Assembly (NCBI GenBank): GCA_033085395.1
Contig: JANQBS010000078.1
Span: forward strand, 103,495-167,494
Length of the DNA stretch: 64,000 nucleotides
Source: Xanthoparmelia taractica
Lineage: Eukaryota > Ascomycota > Lecanoromycetes > Lecanorales > Parmeliaceae
Reading direction: 5' to 3'
The notes below the pieces were generated by a model, which was not told where the DNA came from, did no database searches, and saw nothing but the letters and a program-made list of their open reading frames with translations. Position numbers and translations under genes: made by a program. Below, one piece after another: positions 34,340 through 45,345 of this stretch (position 1 is the stretch's first letter; every line of letters starts with the position of its first letter).

Positions 34340-35540
34340 ATCTCGTAGTGAGGCCATGGCTGATCCGCGAATAGAGGTCTTTCTAAGATCATAAATGCAT
34401 ACGTTATTATCGCAATACAATATCAATCGTAATTCTTTAAGTCTTTGTAATCATAGTCGAATAGCGTGATATATAACCTTTATTTCTTTGAACTAAATAT
34501 CTTTCTAACGATAACGTGTGACCATCGAAATACTAAAGGCCTCTTGAACTAACTATAGAAGGTCTGGGTGCTTCAAAATATAGTCTCTTATATTAAACGT
34601 CCCTAATACGTTCGTTTAAATATACTATATTAATCGACTAATAACGTGACGAATCAACTTAAGACTATTTTAGTCTTTTAGAAAGACCTCCCATTATAGC
34701 AGATCGGCCCTAATATACGATGTGATTCTAATAAGTGCTATTGACCTTCGGAGAGCATCGAGAAGTCGCCTTAAGAACGCCCTTCTTAAAATCACGATCT
34801 TAGCGGCGAATAATAGAAAATCAACCGCTAACTCGAGCTCGCGATATAAGATTATCGCCCGATTTAGAAGGTTCTTAATCGCGTTTCTCGCCCGAGCGAG
34901 CTTATCGAGAGAAAGTCTAATCTATATTAAGATGCTATTAAACTTAATCCCCAGAAACTCGACTATAATATCCATAATATCCTTAATATGATTAATTTTA
35001 AAGTCTAATTCTTTACATATGAGATCGAATTATCGGCCGTATATGATCGCATTATCGATTGATACTAAAATAGCGAAGAAATCGTTTAGATAGTAAAGTA
35101 CTATAATTCAAAGAAGAACTATTATCAAGATTTAGTTAAGGGTCTTTATAAATAGATTAAATATAAATAATAACGTACGCAGACCGAAGAATAGATATCG
35201 TTCTTTTCAATAGCGACCGTTATAGTAAAATCCTAGTAATTATTGATCTAAACTTGCGATCGATATATATCTAAAGGCGTCTTTCAGGTCTCTTTTAATA
35301 AACTAAGTTCTAAGATCTTATTATAGTAGTGCGATCACTACGTTATCGTATATAGCGTATTTCAAAGCCCCTTAGTTCTAGGGTATATCGTTATTAACTA
35401 AGGTCCCATATAAAAATAAGAGATTATAAATACGCCTTTAATTATTATCGTGCTTCGAGATTAGCCCTAACGGCGAGTAGATAAATTACTACTCCGCCTG
35501 AGAATTAATCTCGGCCAGGCGATTATACTAAAGTTATTTC
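34340..35540 (-). pseudogene. DIRS-type reverse transcriptase remnant, copy C
   Basis: Minus-strand frame with YLND-FFAI near 35095-35070 and the LARARNAIKNLLNRA block near 34905-34860. The antisense strand is by chance open for 89 codons (34722-34991), which is a shadow. Confidence 0.65.
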
Positions 35541-35827
35541 TAAAGGTTCGCCGTTAGTATATTAAGTGTTACGAGAGTTAATTAATAATTATAATTGCGA
35601 TAACGTAGGATTTAGCCTCGATATCCGATTTTCGCTTCTTTTCGAAGAATAGCCGAAAGAGTCTTTGCGAATATAAGATCTAGATAATTTTTCAATCAAC
35701 GATCCCAACCTTCTACTCGCAGCGAACCTTAGCTAACTAGATTTAAATCTAATAAATCGTATAGCGCGTATAAGAATTCTTCTACTATATGTAGCAGTGA
35801 TATAAGTATCTGCGAGTGCGTTAAGAG

Positions 35828-36700
35828 TTATTTAGGCTTCGAAATCCGATTATTAAGCGAGGTGAGATTGATGCTTAAGGTCTCGGTTTGAGCCTTATAA
35901 TACGTATTGACTACGTAATGCTGCTGATAATTGAGACAAATATAACTATATTTGTAGTACTCGCGTGAGTATCGTTTCTCGTTGAAATTTCGATATATCT
36001 TAAGATTAGAAGAGGAGGATTTAGAAGCAGAACCTAAGTTTTGCTTAATATCGCTGAGGGCGACCATTTTATGTAGTAGAAGATCGCTATAACGTCTATC
36101 CTCGATGATCCAGACTGTGAAATCGTTCTAGCCGTTTAAGATACGTACGTTTATAAACGTATCGTGATATTTACGAATAAAGTCGAATTTATATAAGGCT
36201 GATAACTTAGTTAGGCGAAAACGATAATCTAATAGTGTCTTCTATAGGCGAATGGCCACTATAAGGTATATATAGTGATATATAACCTAATTATACACCT
36301 CGAAACACTGTAGCAGGTGCATTATCTCATTGGCTTTATAAGTATCGTTCGTATTAGCGCGATTGGCGTATTCTTAACTTAGCTTAATAAGGTTTTCGAA
36401 TTTAAACGTCTTAAAGAAGATTTGCTTGAAATACTTAATTTCGATGAAGCGATAGCGTTTATAAAGATTAAGAAAGAGACGCGTACCTTCGATATATATA
36501 AAAGAGACTTTAAGATTATTATTCTCCTCTAAATTAGTACTAGACTCGAACGAATAATATTAATAATAGCGATAATAACAACGAGAGCGTAACTTGTGTA
36601 TTCGGTACTACTTATAACGATTATATTCGTACTCGGCGAGACGTTCTTTTAGCTCTAAGACTTAATCGCGATAACTAAGAATCTTAATATTGGTTTTTTT
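35828..36700 (-). pseudogene. Gag-like ORF remnant, copy C
   Basis: The last 79 codons (36067-35828) are open: IYRNFNEKRYSREYYKYSYI, CLNYQQHYVVNTYYKAQT, ETLSINLTSLNNRISKPK. Tyr residues at regular positions are best read as Cys and His codons hit by RIP (C-x5-C-x3-H-type cluster followed by C-x2-C-x4-H). The upstream part is fragmented. Confidence 0.55.
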
Positions 36701-37005
36701 AATTACGCTTAGACTAAGAGTCTTTAGAAAGGATATCTCCGATATTATAGGCTTATTTCTGTGGAGTCGAGCGGAGCGAGGGGGGGGAGGGGGTATAATG
36801 GTTTTTGTAGGGGCTCTGGGTCTGCTGAGGGTCTTCTTAAAGAATTTCTTAAGTGTCTTGAAGCGTCTAATAGCGATAGTTATAACGTACGAAGAATAAA
36901 ATAATTAAGAAGATTGAAATGAGTGTAGGTGTGAATGAGATAAGAATAATATACGCCAATCTAATATGTAGGTGTTGAATAATTTAGAATAGTTGAATGG
37001 AGATT

Positions 37006-37176
37006 ATAAAAGAATGCGATTGCTCTAAATGAGAAGAATTCGAATAAAGAGCCAACTAATAATATGAGACCCCTACATATAGTGCTCTTACAGACACGTG
37101 TTCTCCGCATATGCGCATGCATCTGGAACAGCGGCTGGATCATGAGACACACTAACCCATAGTCCCACTATTCGAG
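37006..37176 (-). repeat. Split direct repeat A1 (copy C)
   Basis: 171-bp outer copy, RIP-poor. Next to it is the host TAG (37177-37179) shared with the other junction. Confidence 0.8.
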
Positions 37177-37179
37177 TAG

Positions 37180-37580
37180 TATAAGGAAGGGATATTGTCT
37201 GGAGAGTATTCACTCATCTTTGTGAACGGTACACATACACATACCATCTTGAAGAAACCTTAAGCTGATAAATATAGATGTCAAGATGAATTTAAAGGCT
37301 TCACTAAAGAGATTATAATAATAAACGTCCCTCGATATGCTTTTGATACTGCGCAGTGGATCTAGAGATTATTGAAGAGCAAGGTCAAGAAGCCGAATAT
37401 TGAAATAGGTATCCAGATAGCACGAGGGTTAATCTATGTGCGTATAGATAACATCGTAAAATACGCTGCTTTCATCTTAATGAAGACTAAGATTATTAAG
37501 CCTCACTTATAGCTAGAAGCAAAAACTGACGATGAAGCTCTCGAGCAGATATGCAAGATCTTCATTCCAAATAGGCCGTA
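37180..37580 (+). pseudogene. ATP-grasp-like enzyme, C-terminal part, with stop codons
   Basis: Continues the gene started at 31924: YKEGILSGEYSLIFVNGTHT, HTILKKP-stop-ADKYRCQDEF, AFDTAQWI-stop-RLLKSK, IEIGIQIARGLIYVRID, then FILMKTKIIKPHL-stop-LEA. ATP-grasp enzymes have GEYSLIFIDG...HAVLKKP and ME.E.IEPHLWLE at these places (metal-binding Glu/Asn). Two of the stops replace Trp codons (TAG at 37363-37365 and 37510-37512) and several Glu are now Lys, i.e. G-to-A changes. No such damage is seen in the N-terminal part. Confidence 0.7.
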
Positions 37581-38237
37581 ACAGTATTATCAGAGAAATC
37601 TCTTATACAAGTAGCGTGAAGACCAACATAAGAAGTCGGAGAGTATTACTATAAGCTTTATCCCTGACGTGGTAAAACTATCCGAAGAATAAGGATTTAC
37701 TGCCCCTATAACAACGATCTCTTTGATAGATTATATGCTTGTGAAACCAATGATAAAGTAAGAAGCTATATTCAAGCTAGTGTGTGATTAGTCTTTCTAG
37801 TGGTCCGCTCAATCTTGTCAGCAGAAAACCCAAGTTACCACATATCAAGCAATTTGTCTGGATCTCCGCTCCTTGCATGTCTTGTGGTCACTCCTATGCG
37901 CTACTTTATATTCACCCGGACTTAGACTTACTGACTAAGAGACTACCTTTATTGAGGAAGGGGAGATGGACAGGCTTTATGAGAAATTTGGGTGAGTACA
38001 CTGAGATATCTTGTCCCATTCGCCGTCTCGTAGACAGTCTTCGACATGCTTAGGAAACAAAGGTAGATTACCCGGTTAAGAGAAGTCGAACCAAGAATAT
38101 AATTTCGTTAGAACAACAAGACCGACGGTGCTTGTATCAGTCCACACCTGACCTCTCTTAGCCTTCCCACCACCATTAAAACGGCCATCAATTCTTATCC
38201 GATGCTGGACCGTCACATCATTGCCAAGGCATTAGGT
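37581..38237. other. Intergenic, no gene recognised
   Basis: Between the ATP-grasp remnant and the end of the NLR gene. An 89-codon frame (37784-38053) has no recognised domain. Possible decayed tail of the ATP-grasp gene. Confidence 0.4.
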
Positions 38238-41200
38238 TCACGCTCTCCATGATTTCATGTAAGTCTCTCTTGCCGTGAGTTCTTTCATGACCTCTTGCCG
38301 ATCGATCTTCTGCACGTCTTCGTACCTGTCATCCCAGTAGATGAAGTCGAAATGGTGGGAAGGGTGCGTGACCTCAGCAGATAAGACACACTTGAAGCAA
38401 TAGTCGAAGTCGGGGCATTCTGAGCATTTGAACCGAGAACCGATAATAGGCTTGGATTGTCAGCGACTTGAACAACAAAGAAACAAGCAGCACTTCTGTG
38501 ACTTACTAATTCGCAGCCATCGCAGAGACAAATGTGCACCAAGGATAAGCTAGACTGGTATGTCTCGAATAATTCTGGAAGTGGCCTGTTGGGCGGCCTC
38601 AAAATTTCCGCCGCGCGACTATTTCCGTGGTATGTAGCGATTGCAAAAGGGATCCATTCTCTGTCGCCTTGGTAGAACCTACCAGCGTCTGCCTCTAGTA
38701 GCGTCTCTATGTTTGTAATGTTTCCTGCTTTTGCCGCCCAGAGCAGTGGAGTCCATCCATCGACGTCACCCTGGCTTGGATTGAGTCCTCGTTCAAGCAG
38801 GTATTCAAGGATTGCATGAGACTCTGCATATGTACCTGCTGCTGCGACATGAAGGCATGTGCGTTTTTGTCTGTCCAGGGTTTCGAGATCAGAACCAATG
38901 TTCTCAATATAGTGAAAGCAATTCAAACTTGCCCCATACGCGGACATATGGAGGAGGTTCCTTCCCTCTTGGTCAGGTGCAGGCTGTTCTGGAGACTTTG
39001 CGAGCAACATCTTAAGCAATGAAAGCTGACCCTTGAATGCAGCGATTCTCATTGCCTCATCGAGAATGCCACATTGGACCTGTCTTTGCAAGTCATGCTC
39101 CAATAAAATTTGCGTTATCTCATCATCGCCATTAATAATCGCAAGGGTGAGTGGTGCTTTCAAATTTCTATATTTCAATATGACGTCCGCGTTTCTTTCT
39201 AGAAGTATTTGCGTTAATGGCTTTTGACTTGTCATGACAGAAAGGTGTAACGCCGTTTCTCCTTGGGAGTTGACAGCGTTCACATTAGCACCGTGATCTA
39301 GGAGCAATCGAATCACATTTGGCTCCATCCTGCTCCAAGTCTGCTGTTGCATTGCAATGAACCTGTCGAAATAAATGATGTCGATATGGAAGAAAAACGC
39401 GAGATGCAAAGACGTATTTCCAGCGCGGTCTTTTGCAGTTATTTCGGCACCATTGCTCAACAACAATTTCAAAACCCCTGTGTTTCCACAAGCGGCGGCT
39501 CGATGCAAAGCAGTGTCCCCCCATCTAGTCTTCTCATCTATCCTATGCCTTTGGCTAGCCAGCAGATGAGACACTGTATACTCCAGACCGTAAAAGGAAG
39601 CAAGCCATAATGGAGAGACTTCCGAAGGCAACCGACCCGTATGATTGAACCCCATTGACTCTCTGGCGCAAGGTACTCGAGCAAAGGTGAACAAGTTCGC
39701 ATCCTTGGAAAGGAACGAGATTATCAAATCTATGCAAGCTTCTTCTGCTCCTTGACGTGCATGTTGGCCCCATCTGGTTACCGCGTACCTCAGCAGGGGC
39801 CATCTTCTATGGCGTTCCACGAGATCCTGGTCTTCAAGCCATGGTCCTTGTTCAAATTCGTCGAAAGAGAGATAGGTAAGACATGTTCGTGCTATTTCGA
39901 CCTGAGCTTCCGGAAAAAGGCTTACCGCTTTCCGCTCCAGATATTGTTGAAAAGTATAATGAACCAAGGCCAGGAAGCCCCCCTCCTTCTCAAATGTGAC
40001 AAGACCATTGCACACTGACAAAACCAGTTCTTGCTCTGGAATGTTGTCCTCGTCTAACATTGAATCACCAGTCTCCACTGCTAGTGCATGCTGTATTTCT
40101 AACACTGTGAGGGGGCGGAAAGCATGGAATACCCAACAAAGAACTTTCCTAGCTAATGTAGCTTGATCAGGATGCTGAGATTTGATACGTTCCATGGTTT
40201 CATCATAGGTTTTATCCAAGCCTTCTGGTAAAGCTGTCAGAGCATCTTTCAATTTGCGGAGAGTTGTCTTGGTTGTTAAGGACTCCAAGTGTAGACGGGC
40301 TTGTAAAAACCTTTGTAATTATTAACGCACGAAGATCAAGTTTTCATCACGATTTAGAGAGTAGTATTCTTACATTCCTTCAGATCTAGTAGCAATGGTG
40401 GTTGAGATATAGTTGGATAAAGTTGGATCTTTATGGGCGTGAGACTTGAGCCTCTCGGAGCTCGCGATTCGCTCTCGAAGATACTGCAAAATGTCGTCGC
40501 TTCTAGCTCGAACATCTAGACGAACCGCTCCTGAAAGCTGGCGTTCAATAACTGGCAAATTCCTTGATGTGACCAGCGAATTAACACGGGGCTTGAGGCG
40601 CTGCAGCTCTGTCACTAGTTGACCCCTCCACTCTTCGGGGTATTCGTCAAAAGCATCTATGATGAGGAACACTTTAGTACAACGTCTGATAGTAGATCTC
40701 AGCAACTGCGTGCACTCCGCATATGACGGACGTATTGCTCCAGCTCCGTGGGCTTCATAAGACGCTGCGAACTCAGGGGGCAACCCTGGCTCCGAGAAAG
40801 CTAGTTGGCAGACTATAGTCGTCAATAGGTTCGATATACTTTGTTTCTCTGCATCTTTGTAGCTGAGGTAAATGTAGGCAAGGCGAGTGTCTGTTTGGTT
40901 CACGATGCCTTGCAAGTGATTAATCACATACGAGCTTTTGAGGATATTAGCACACGTGATAACATCAGGCCTTTGCGATGAACCCACGCAAAGATGGTCT
41001 TTCCAGTGCCCTCTGTGTCGGTGTCAGATTGTTGCCGCCATGGAGGCCAACATAGATCATCAGGCTGAGGGTAGGATTTGACTCACGTATACCTGGACAC
41101 CAAAGCATTTCACCAGGTGTACCAAGCCAAAGCTTGAATTCTGTTGTCTGGAGTAGCGATTGAGCGGCAGCATCTTGCCGCCCCGGCGTATTGAATATAT

Positions 41201-41885
41201 CTAGATGCTTCTTCTGGAATTGCACGGTCAGAGGTGAAAGCCAATCGTACACTTTGCGACAGTATTCATTTCTCTGAGTCGCTGCCAAACCGTCGACGGA
41301 TCTTGACGTGTTTTGGGAGGAGGCTGCCAGACGTTGAACATTGCCGGAAATCGAGCTAGATCGTTCTTGCAGTATATCAACACCAATAGAGACTTTGTTC
41401 AAGCCGTGAACAAGGTGGTCCAAACTTTTCGAAGATGCCGCAGAGCACTCGATCTGTAGGACCTCCAAGGCTAGCTTCAACTCCTGTCGTAGTTCGATAC
41501 CTAGCTCTTTGAGCTTTGCCAAAGTACTCTCTTTAAAGGGGAACAGTGTCCTTCGAAATTGCGCCATTCCTTTGGCTTTCCATCCTGGTTGTGAAGGGGC
41601 GAGGCGGATCTTTTCTAGCTTCTTTCGAAGGCTTTGAAGGCCACTCTCAGCGGATCTGATACTTTCTTCTACCTTCTTAACACTAGCACGATTGAACACC
41701 TTAGGTTCAATGGCTGACTCGAGAAGTCTGAAGGTCTCAGTCAACGCCTCGATCGATGCGTACATGTGGGCCACTTGATCCTCTGCATCCTTCCAGGACC
41801 GATAATAGTCTAGCAAGCCTTGACAGACGGTTACGCCAAGAGAAATGAGGCCCGCAGCCGCGGAAGAGAGGCCGAGGGTTTCCAT
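38238..41885 (-). CDS. NLR-like protein: fungal N-terminal domain, NACHT, ankyrin repeats, C-terminal ZZ finger
   Basis: Five exons: 41885-41087, 41012-40988, 40934-40374, 40310-38507 and 38450-38238. Introns are 74, 53, 63 and 56 nt with GT/AG ends; the total is 1,134 codons in frame. The start METLGLSSAAAGLISLGVTV opens an alpha-helical fungal STAND N-terminal domain (residues 1-240). A 25-nt exon completes Walker A, GIQGTGKT (265-272). Walker B is FLIIDAFDEYPEEW (about 363-376). Residues about 470-560 are the post-NACHT helical region (LPEGLDKTYDETMERI). About 700-1010 are ankyrin repeats (GDTALHRAAACGNTGVLKLL, GETALHLSV, RTCLHVAAAGTYAE, GWTPLLWAAKAGN). The last splice builds a ZZ zinc finger, CDGCE...CSECPDFDYCFKC...HPSHH. 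Such receptors are thought to sense non-self and trigger cell death. No damage seen. Confidence 0.85.
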
Positions 41886-44204
41886 CTGTCGACCAAAATG
41901 TCAAAGTTGCTTCGAGTAGCCGCTTGTTCAAAGGAACGATCCTTCAGCCTTGTGCTTCGAGAGTGCCGTAGCGAGGCTGTGTATATGACGCAGCCGTGCA
42001 GCGACGCTAGTGATTGAAAGTGCATAGCACAGTACTGCTAGCAGAACGACGGCTCCATCAGTTCTACCATCTTTACAAGTCAAACAGCTTTAACATAAGG
42101 CTTGGACAAATGCATCACTGCCGCATGGATAAAGAGGAGGCGAAATGCAGGTTGAGAGCGCCAACCAATCAGGGTCTTCAGTGCGTAAAATGTCTTAGCG
42201 TACAAGCGCGCTTTTCAGTGCTCTAGTAAATCTTAACTCGCTCATGAAGATCGACCTGTGGGAGCTCGGACCTGAAATTGCGGCGATTAGAAGGCTATCG
42301 GTTGCTGCTGTTAATTGTCTGGCTCTGAATTTGCAGAACCGTACTGCTGCTGGTCCATATTCCTGTCCTATCTATTGTCTCAGCTTGGAAACACCTGTGC
42401 GCTGCTAAACAGCGTGATACTCAAGGAGAAAAAACAGAGATCAAGTCTAGTTCTCAACTCCAGGAATTAGTGGACTTTCTATTGAGTGCAAATTATACAT
42501 CTTTCTTTGTGAACTGCGTATACCATACTCTTTCGCGACCTGGACAGATGCTACCATTCACAATATGTTGCCACGACCTGTCGTTCTTTACTAAGCTTTG
42601 AGCCTAACCGAGAACTCAGGATGGCATAGCAGTTAAGTACTGATCAAAATATTGATCATCGAAGGCTCCAAGTACCACCTATTGCGGCTCTCTAGAGCCA
42701 CGCACATGCTCCATGGACCAAGCTTCAAGGAGCTCCTAGCTTACAAAGCGGTCCAATTCTGGGTATCATGAGTCTTGTGTGAAGGATCCTCCGTTCGTCC
42801 ATAGGATTTTGAAGCTTTGACATGCCACCGGAACATGCGTCCATGGATTTTCCAGGATTCAGAAATGCTCAGACCTTCTTGCTGCCTTGCTTTAAAGATG
42901 ATGCTTGCTGCAGTTGACATTACGCGATCCATAGAGTATTACATAACAGCTAAGCAACGCTGGCATCAAAGCAGAGCAGCTGTGAAGGCATTGTCCTTAT
43001 CCCAAAGAGCGAAAAAATCCTCGACGGCGCACAAGCCCGTTCTAGCGCATTGCTTCTTCCTCAACATGTATGCAACTGCTCACCAACTTCGACTTCCTCC
43101 TGGAGGATTACAGAACAACCCTTGCGTTACAAAATCATCTCTCATATTAATGGGTGCAGATTTTCCACGCACGCTCGCTAGCATTGAACGTGCTCTCTCA
43201 CAACAATAACAACCCACCTCACCTTCTTCCCCCTCATCAAACGCCATCACGCATTCCTCACCACTGCCATGCATGCATCTTTTCCGCATCCACCTATCCT
43301 ATTATTCTCTTATCACTGCCAATTTCGCCATTCCTCCGTCCTCCTACTCCATCGTACCCGCGCGTTGTGCTCATAGCTATCCATACTATTAGAACAGAGC
43401 AGAACCTCTTCCTTGGTTCCTCAACGCCATACCCTCTCCCAACCCAGTTCAGTTGCTTATGGACGGAGCACATCGTCGTTTCCAAATCGAAACCCCACAT
43501 CTCCAACATAACACAGCAATCATCACTAGCACCATGACAAAATCTGCGAGTATAACCGTACCTACGGCACCTTAGACAGCTAGCAAGGCTTCCCGTACCT
43601 AAGGGGAAGACAACGAGAGCGAGGCCGCTAACGCATCAAGATTATAAAAGTATAATACAAAAGTGATTACTAGAAAGCTCGTTTCATTACCCCAGAACCT
43701 TACAGACGCCCAAAACATTCCTTTTTCCAAAAAGATCCATAAGATACGTATACAACATAGATGAAAAATCATGAGACGATTCCGCCGATGGTCGATACTT
43801 GTTTTTTTTTTTTTTTTTTTTCTCTCTCTCTTTCTGGGCAATCCAGCCGTTACACAGCGTCACTGCGGACGCAGAGGCAGAGCTTCAGAATCTTACCACG
43901 CGCAGTCGCGAATAGCTAGTCTTTGGAGACCTGACAAGTCCTTACATTACTCTACTACCTCGGTAGAAAGTGATTTGTGATTCGTGATATACACATGGTA
44001 CGTACAGGGAAGAAGTCGCACACCTCGGCCGGATTTAAGTCCAAGACTTGAGGACATCTGAGACGCATCACGTGACGTGGAGTTAGGATTTAGGATCATG
44101 TTAAAGCCAATTGGTCCGATGGATATAAAGATCCCATTCTTGCTTAGAGGAGTACATGACTTGATTAGAAATATAGAGTACAACTCGACAACTCCGAAAC
44201 GCAT
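41886..44204. other. Intergenic, no gene recognised
   Basis: 2.3 kb with short chance frames (longest 130 codons, 42817-43209). It includes the promoter side of the NLR gene and, at 43802-43822, a run of 21 T. CT-rich stretches lie near 43200-43500. Confidence 0.45.
43802..43822 (+). repeat. Poly-T tract
   Basis: Uninterrupted T homopolymer of about 21 bases followed by (CT)n. Confidence 0.8.
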
Positions 44205-44213
44205 TATATATAA
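44205..44213 (+). promoter_or_regulatory. Probable TATA box of the MDR gene
   Basis: TATATATAA lies 80 bp before the ATG at 44293, in a leader with CT-rich stretches typical of fungal transcription starts. Position and sequence only. Confidence 0.5.
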
Positions 44214-44292
44214 AGTCTGACACAGGCATTCCAACTTCCTACATTTCAACCTTCCAGGTCCATCCCCAGAGGTCCACCAAATAGAAACCACC

Positions 44293-45345
44293 ATGTCCTC
44301 CCAACCCTCAACCCACCACCTCGCTGCCATCCTCCCCTCAAAAGCAGCCGGGACCCTCGAACTCACCCACCGCCCGACACCCTCCCCCGGTCCCAACGAG
44401 CTCCTCATCCAAGTAAAAGCCATCGCGCTGAACCCCATCGACTACTACCAGCGCGACGTCGGCTTCCCACCCATCCAAACCTACCCAACGGTGCTAGGCT
44501 CCGACATCGCCGGCACCGTAATCTCCGCCGGCTCCTCCGTGACCTCCGACGCTCCCAAGCCCGGCAACCGAGTCGCTGCCTTTGCGCCATCGTGGAACAA
44601 GGGCAATATTCCGGATTACGGCGCCTTTCAGACCTGTGTGCTGGTTCCCGCTGAAAATGTGGTGCCGCTGCCGTCAAAGGTGAGCTTCAATGAGGGGAGT
44701 TTGCTCCCCATGGCGATCTTGACGGCGTGGTCGGCGTGGTACACGATAGGTTTGCCGCGAGACATGGCCTACACGGCCACGGACAAGAAGGGGATGCTGA
44801 TCTGGGGCGGTGCGAGCAGCGTTGGCAGCGCGGCGGTGCAAGTCGCAAAGACTATGGGGTTCCATGTCTATGCCACTGCGAGTGAGAAGCATCACGAGTA
44901 TCTTAAGGAACTGGGAGCGAGCAAGGTCTTTGACTATAAGCGTGGAGATGTGGTGGAAAGTATCGTGAAGGCGGCCAAGGCGGATGGAGTCACCATTCAG
45001 GCAGGGTTCGACGCAGCGCTTCAGTTGACGGCATGTTTGGATGTCTTGAAGGAGTGCAAGGGGGCGGGGACGGCAAGGCTAGCGTCGGCGCGTCCGGTGC
45101 CCGAGGATGCGCCCAAGGTAGAGGGTGTGGAGGCGACGTTTGTTATGCCGCCGCTGGATGAGAAGGAAAGGGCGGAGCATTGTCAGTTCATCTTTGGAGT
45201 CTGGTTGAAGGAGAAGTTGGAGAAGGGGGAATTTGTGCCGAGTCCGAAGGTGAAGGTGGTTGAGGGAGGCTTGCAGTCGATCAACAAGGGGCTGGATGAG
45301 TTGAGAGGGGGTGTTAGTGGGGTGAAGCTCGTGCTTGAAGTTTGA
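44293..45345 (+). CDS. MDR-family enoyl reductase / zinc-less alcohol dehydrogenase-like protein
   Basis: Intronless, 350 residues. The start ATG sits in a good context (AAACCACCATGTCC). N-terminal GroES-like domain: PGPNELLIQVKAIALNPIDY (about 34-53), PTVLGSDIAGTVISAG, KPGNRVAAFAP. Nucleotide-binding domain: LIWGGASSVGSAAVQVAKTM (about 169-188), then YLKELGASKVFDYK. The catalytic and structural zinc ligands of classical ADHs are missing, as in the trans-acting enoyl reductase / ToxD-like branch of the MDR superfamily. Such enzymes reduce activated C=C bonds with NADPH. Some serve polyketide synthases, but this gene is 5 kb from the dead PKS and separated from it by an unrelated gene, so a shared pathway is only a guess. 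The C-terminus, KGLDELRGGVSGVKLVLEV, is complete. Confidence 0.88.
   Translation: MSSQPSTHHLAAILPSKAAGTLELTHRPTPSPGPNELLIQVKAIALNPIDYYQRDVGFPPIQTYPTVLGSDIAGTVISAGSSVTSDAPKPGNRVAAFAPSWNKGNIPDYGAFQTCVLVPAENVVPLPSKVSFNEGSLLPMAILTAWSAWYTIGLPRDMAYTATDKKGMLIWGGASSVGSAAVQVAKTMGFHVYATASEKHHEYLKELGASKVFDYKRGDVVESIVKAAKADGVTIQAGFDAALQLTACLDVLKECKGAGTARLASARPVPEDAPKVEGVEATFVMPPLDEKERAEHCQFIFGVWLKEKLEKGEFVPSPKVKVVEGGLQSINKGLDELRGGVSGVKLVLEV

Larger units (their letters stand above)
32551..37176 (-). mobile_element. Ngaro-type tyrosine-recombinase retrotransposon, copy C (inverted)
   Basis: 4,626 bp in reverse orientation. From left: B2 32551-32705, spacer 73 bp, A2 32779-32949, B1 32950-33104, coding, A1 37006-37176. 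All four repeat lengths match copies A and B. The coding strand is minus: gag-like about 36700-35828, reverse transcriptase about 35540-34340, tyrosine recombinase about 34180-33220. This is the best copy for reading proteins: HFFRRGATTLAREAGLSD keeps the recombinase box almost whole. Inserted in an ATP-grasp gene without target duplication beyond TAG (CTA on the element strand). Confidence 0.85.

Noticed and set aside
34722..34991. 89-codon plus-strand frame inside copy C
   Set aside because: Antisense shadow of the reverse transcriptase block, whose minus-strand translation matches copies A and B.
42817..43209. 130-codon frame upstream of the MDR gene
   Set aside because: No domain and no neighbouring exon that extends it; overlaps antisense frames of similar quality.
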